Source: Leptospira ellisii
Lineage (GTDB): Bacteria; Spirochaetota; Leptospiria; Leptospirales; Leptospiraceae
DNA: 13,639 nucleotides
Assembly: GCF_002811955.1 (NCBI RefSeq)
Contig: NZ_NPEF01000098.1
Coordinates: forward strand, 1 to 13,639
Reading direction: 5' to 3'
Positions 8,084 to 13,639 of the stretch are shown here, in pieces. How positions within the stretch are numbered: the stretch's first letter is position 1; every line of letters starts with the position of its first letter. The position numbers and the translations under genes were made by a program. A model generated the notes under the pieces. The model had not been told where the DNA came from. It did no database searches and worked only from the letters and a program-made list of their open reading frames with translations.

Positions 8084-8947
8084 TCATTCAGATTTTAGAA
8101 CGGATTCCTCTTGAAGAATTTTGGAGGCGAGTTTGGCCGCTTCGAGAGGAACGGCCGGACCTTCGACCGAACGGACCCGGATCAATAAAAGCCAATTCGT
8201 CTCCGACTTTTGAAAGGAGGCCCAGAACCAGGAATGTGTTTCGTTTTTATCGGAATAAAACGCAGAGTCCGAAACGAACTCCTGAAGACCGTTCCAATCG
8301 CCCGGAAGATCGTGTGTTCCGCTCGCGTTCGAAACGGAACCCGGATTTCGTTTTAAATAACGCCAAACGGATTGGATCGTTTTTGTGCGGAAACGCGAAG
8401 GTGTTTCCTGAAGTCGGATTAAAAAATCGGAGAATTCGGAAGGAGAAACGGAATACGAACCGTCGGTCCAGAAAGCGGCGCGGATCGGAGGAACCGGATC
8501 GGAAAACGAAGCGGCGCGTTCCAGCAGTTGTTTTCCCTTTTCCGGTCCGATATCGTTCCAGAGTTTCGTAAAATACCACTGCACCGAATATTCGAGCGCG
8601 GATCCCAAATTCTGGTCCTTTTGCCAGCGGATATACGGGTATCTGGTTTTGTCCCAGAAAAAGAGGGATTGATCCTCTTTGAGATAACCGTTCTCCAAAG
8701 CGACGAGCGTTAGGACCGGATGATACAGGGACGAGGGCGGGGTTTTATAAGAACATTCTTCTTTTTGAAAGTAGATTTTGTTTCTCGCCGTTACGTTCGT
8801 CAAAATGGCGCATACGAACCTTCCGTTTTCCGAGCCCAATTTTTTTTCCGAGAAGGACATCGGAGAAAGTTCCGAGCGGGAAGGTTCGCTCCTACAGACT
8901 AAAAATACGGCGACGTTCAGTATAAAAAGAAAAAAGCGACCCACCAA
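8084..8947 (-). CDS. Exported class D beta-lactamase-like protein lacking catalytic residues
   Basis: The 287-residue product has an N-terminal hydrophobic segment ending VFLVC, so it is exported and perhaps lipidated at Cys18. The rest follows the layout of OXA (class D) beta-lactamases and BlaR-type sensor domains. PPSSLYH (70-76) sits where PASTFK is expected, followed by LVALENG; FFWDK and the stretch [20 protein letters not shown] match the WD and WNxDxTLxxAmxxSxVW region; [18 protein letters not shown] matches the FWLxGSLxISxxEQ segment. Aligned by eye, the active-site SxxK has become Ser73-L-Y-His76, SxV has become S-V-Q (121-123), and KTG has become A-S-G (208-210). It is therefore probably not a hydrolase but a binding or sensing pseudoenzyme. 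The start is uncertain: TTG at 8947, or GTG at 8944, neither with a clear ribosome site. The fold call is by pattern only. Confidence 0.8.
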   Translation of the reverse strand: MVGRFFLFILNVAVFLVCRSEPSRSELSPMSFSEKKLGSENGRFVCAILTNVTARNKIYFQKEECSYKTPPSSLYHPVLTLVALENGYLKEDQSLFFWDKTRYPYIRWQKDQNLGSALEYSVQWYFTKLWNDIGPEKGKQLLERAASFSDPVPPIRAAFWTDGSYSVSPSEFSDFLIRLQETPSRFRTKTIQSVWRYLKRNPGSVSNASGTHDLPGDWNGLQEFVSDSAFYSDKNETHSWFWASFQKSETNWLLLIRVRSVEGPAVPLEAAKLASKILQEESVLKSE

Positions 8948-8959
8948 AACACGATGGAA

Positions 8960-9475
8960 TCAGAAATACGCGGCGATGCAAATCGAAATTAATGCGATCG
9001 GAATATAAATAAAAAAGAAATATCGTTTTCCCGCTTTTTTCCAAGGTTTTACGAGTTTCGGTGCGAGGAGTTTCTCGAGTTGGAAATCGTCCGCGCGATA
9101 GAGTTCGGAAGCGTCGTTCATTCCGTATATTTTGGAAGCGAGCCGAAGATACGCCTTCTCCCGATGAAGCGAAAGATATTCCCTACTTGCGGAAACGATC
9201 CGGGGATCGTCCGAAAGCAGATTGCGGAATACGTTCGGGATCTCGTAGTATTTTCCGATCAAAAGACTGGAGATGCGCGTGAACAATCCCAGATAAAAAA
9301 GGGACGCGTATTTGACCGCTTCCCATTTTAAACCGAAGACGAAAATAAAACATACGACGTACGCTCCGTAACCGACGAGAAGACCGGCGCGTTCGAACCA
9401 ACGATTCCAAAAAACCTCGCTTTCGAATTCTAAATCCAGGGATTCTACGGAGGGAGGGACGATATTTTCTTTCAT
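8960..9475 (-). CDS. Small membrane protein of unknown function
   Basis: I do not recognise this protein. From the ATG at 9475 it has 171 residues; an in-frame ATG at 9514 would give 184, and neither has a good ribosome site. A short acidic N-terminus is followed by two hydrophobic segments (about 30-50 and 55-74), a charged soluble stretch (about 80-150) containing SREYLSLHREKAYLRL, and a third hydrophobic segment at the very C-terminus (about 153-171). The soluble part would face one side of the inner membrane. It is the first gene of the set leading to the beta-lactamase-like protein and the antiporter, and its stop is only 12 bases from the next presumed start, in the same frame. A hairpin at 9479-9493 sits just before the ATG at 9475. 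Confidence 0.7.
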   Translation of the reverse strand: MKENIVPPSVESLDLEFESEVFWNRWFERAGLLVGYGAYVVCFIFVFGLKWEAVKYASLFYLGLFTRISSLLIGKYYEIPNVFRNLLSDDPRIVSASREYLSLHREKAYLRLASKIYGMNDASELYRADDFQLEKLLAPKLVKPWKKAGKRYFFFIYIPIALISICIAAYF

Positions 9476-9478
9476 ACG

Positions 9479-9493
9479 GTGAGCGGAACTCAC
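9479..9493. repeat. Short palindromic hairpin GTGAG-CGGAA-CTCAC
   Basis: A perfect 5-base inverted repeat with a 5-base loop. On the - strand it ends three bases before the ATG at 9475, where it could hide that start from ribosomes. It shares the GGAACTCAC core with the hairpin at 10873-10888, so the two flank the methyltransferase gene. Confidence 0.45.
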
Positions 9494-9643
9494 AAGGAAG
9501 GTCCGCTCTTCCATAAAAAAACGGGGCGCACAAAATTCAAATAGGATTATGCCGCTTTGCGGATTCGTTTCCCCGATCGGCGGAAGTTTTCTTTGCCTGG
9601 GATTCGGTGCGGAATCCGACAATGAAGCATACGAGGCTTTTGG

Positions 9644-10798
<1,155 letters not shown>

Positions 10799-10814
10799 TC
10801 CGTAGAACAAACTT

Positions 10815-10828
10815 GTGTGGGAATTCCC
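10815..10828. repeat. Direct repeat GTGTGGGAA with palindrome GGGAATTCCC
   Basis: GTGTGGGAA at 10815-10823 recurs exactly at 10873-10881, 58 bases on. The first copy overlaps the perfect palindrome GGGAATTCCC (10819-10828). Both lie between the methyltransferase stop and flgG, so they may be protein-binding sites or decayed copies of one hairpin element. Confidence 0.4.
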
Positions 10829-10872
10829 GCGGCTCTTGTCGGGGGAAATGCGGATCCTTCGTAATTAAAACC

Positions 10873-10893
10873 GTGTGGGAACTCACACTTTTT
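10873..10893 (+). terminator. Probable intrinsic terminator after the methyltransferase gene
   Basis: GTGTGGGAACTCACAC (10873-10888) folds with a perfect GTGTG/CACAC stem and is followed at once by five Ts (10889-10893). It lies 75 bases past the methyltransferase stop and about 100 before flgG, so it should end the upstream transcript and insulate the flagellar operon. The stem is short, so termination may be partial. Confidence 0.5.
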
Positions 10894-10990
10894 CCGAATT
10901 TTGTCTCTTTTTCTCCGAATTTCACCGGGATTCCCTTCACCAAATTCGAAAATCTACCGAACTTGAATACAGAAAGAGGGTTACCGGAAT

Positions 10991-12696
<1,706 letters not shown>

Positions 12697-12700
<4 letters not shown>

Positions 12701-13416
12701 GATCCGATCGTTTCGTTATTTATCATATTCTAAAATTCTTAAAGATAAACGTCCTCTCCTTCTTTTTATCCGCGGCCGCTTCTGCGTTCGGCTTCGGTGT
12801 CCTTTCTTTGGAGGCACAGGACGGCTCCCTCTGGACCGAAAAAAATCCGTATTCCGTCCGTCAGAACATCAAAGTGGGTTCCGCGGTTTACGTCAAGATC
12901 CGCAACGGTCTGCAGGCGGAATTCGAATTGGAATCCAACGCAGATGAAACCCTCACCCTTAAGGCGATGCCGGATAAAAAGATAGTTCCGGATATGCCCT
13001 CGTATAACAGCGATCGTACGATCACTCGCAAAAATAAGGGAAAGATAAAATCCGTCGGTAAGATACGCGGAAATCTGACCGCGTTGGTGACCGGCGTAGA
13101 TCCCAACACGGGCTTACTGACCATTCAGGGAAACAAAAGCAGTCTCATCAACGGGGAAGAAAACAGTCTGACCCTGGTCGGAAACGTCGCGCCGGAATTC
13201 GTGGACAAGGATTCCTCCCTGGACGCGGATAAGATCGCCAATCTGCGCGTTTCCTACAACGGAAGGATCAATCCGAAAGAGGTGGTTCCTCCCATCGCCC
13301 TAAAGTCGGTCACCAATCCCGACGGCTCCGTCACGATCAAGGCGGAACTTTCCGAAGAGGAAAAACAAAGGCTGATTCTGAACCAGTTGAACCGTCTTTT
13401 GGGGGAATCACAATGA
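12697..13416 (+). CDS. flgH: Flagellar L-ring protein FlgH without a lipidation cysteine
   Basis: FlgH normally builds the L-ring in the outer membrane. The 239-residue product has an N-terminal hydrophobic segment with likely signal peptidase I cleavage after LEA at residue 40, just before QDGSLW, which is the conserved start of mature FlgH. The C-terminal half carries FlgH features: IRGNLTALVTGVDPNTGLLTI, INGEENSLTLVGNVAPEFVD and ANLRVSYNGR. The entire protein contains no cysteine, so it cannot be a lipoprotein like the enteric FlgH. Spirochaete flagella remain in the periplasm, so a soluble or loosely attached ring would make sense. The region normally containing the L-ring barrel-forming segment (about 55-110) looks divergent and Lys-rich. 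ATGA overlaps join it to flgA before and flgI after, indicating one coupled operon. Confidence 0.88.
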
Positions 13417-13639
13417 AATTAAAATATTCCATATTTTATATATTCTATTTTTTGATCTTGTCTCCGTACTTCGCGGCGGAACTCAGACTCAAGGACGTGG
13501 CCCGAATCGAAGGAATCCGCGAAAATCAGATCACCGGTTACGGAATCGTAGTCGGTCTGCCGGGAACGGGCGACAGCAAAACCCCTTTCACCTCGGAAAG
13601 TATGAAGAACTATCTGAAAAATCTAGGAGTGGACGCGAA
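13413..13639 (+). CDS. flgI: Flagellar P-ring protein FlgI, N-terminal part (cut by window end)
   Basis: The first 75 codons are present; the gene runs off the right edge. A signal peptide (Lys2, Lys4, aromatic-rich hydrophobic core, cleavage near residue 21-22) is followed by the conserved FlgI opening: LRLKDVARIEGIRENQITGYG, broken by normal variation, then IVVGLPGTGD and a Ser/Thr-rich stretch leading to MKNYLKNLGV. FlgI forms the P-ring around the rod in the peptidoglycan layer. The ATG overlaps the flgH stop in ATGA and has GGGGGA at 13401-13406 upstream. It is the expected client of FlgA, encoded two genes earlier. Confidence 0.95.
   Translation, partial: MKLKYSIFYIFYFLILSPYFAAELRLKDVARIEGIRENQITGYGIVVGLPGTGDSKTPFTSESMKNYLKNLGVDA

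Noticed and set aside
10799..10990. Sigma-28 or sigma-54 flagellar promoter ahead of flgG
   Set aside because: I looked for TAAA/GCCGATAA-like and GG/GC-type pairs at proper spacing and found no acceptable match.

Overview
The window looks like chromosomal DNA of a Leptospira-type spirochaete. The evidence is the gene order flgG-flgA-flgH-flgI, spirochaete-style lipoprotein signals, many outer-envelope proteins, and the shape of the coding sequence. Base composition is near half G+C by eye, which would suit a higher-GC Leptospira species. The genus call is an inference from protein resemblance, not from a search.

Region 1 (about 257-5820, + strand) holds five exported proteins, tightly packed from the second gene on. 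In order they are a rhodanese-like lipoprotein, a small secreted protein, an outer-membrane beta-barrel, a second rhodanese-like lipoprotein, and a pentaheme c-type cytochrome lipoprotein. Genes three and four nearly overlap. The cytochrome starts at a TTG just after the preceding stop, with its ribosome binding site inside the last codons of its neighbour. Together they suggest an envelope redox or sulfur-transfer module. I cannot assign it to a described pathway, and it is the most likely undescribed system here.

Region 2 (about 9514 down to 5825, - strand) reads as one unit: a small membrane protein with three hydrophobic segments, a secreted class D beta-lactamase-like protein that has lost key catalytic residues, and a CPA2-type cation:proton antiporter with a long cytoplasmic tail. 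The antiporter meets the cytochrome gene tail to tail with only 4 bp between the stops.

Region 3 (9644-10798, + strand) is a solitary amino-methylating DNA methyltransferase with no restriction partner in view. Short hairpins sharing the core GGAACTCAC lie on both sides of it, and the downstream one is followed by a T run like a terminator.

Region 4 (10991 to the end, + strand) is a flagellar rod/ring operon: flgG (distal rod), flgA (P-ring chaperone), flgH (L-ring) and the start of flgI (P-ring, cut by the window edge). flgA/flgH and flgH/flgI overlap by ATGA. FlgH contains no cysteine, so it cannot be the usual lipoprotein; this fits a flagellum that stays in the periplasm.

I saw no tRNA, rRNA, CRISPR array, transposase or phage gene.
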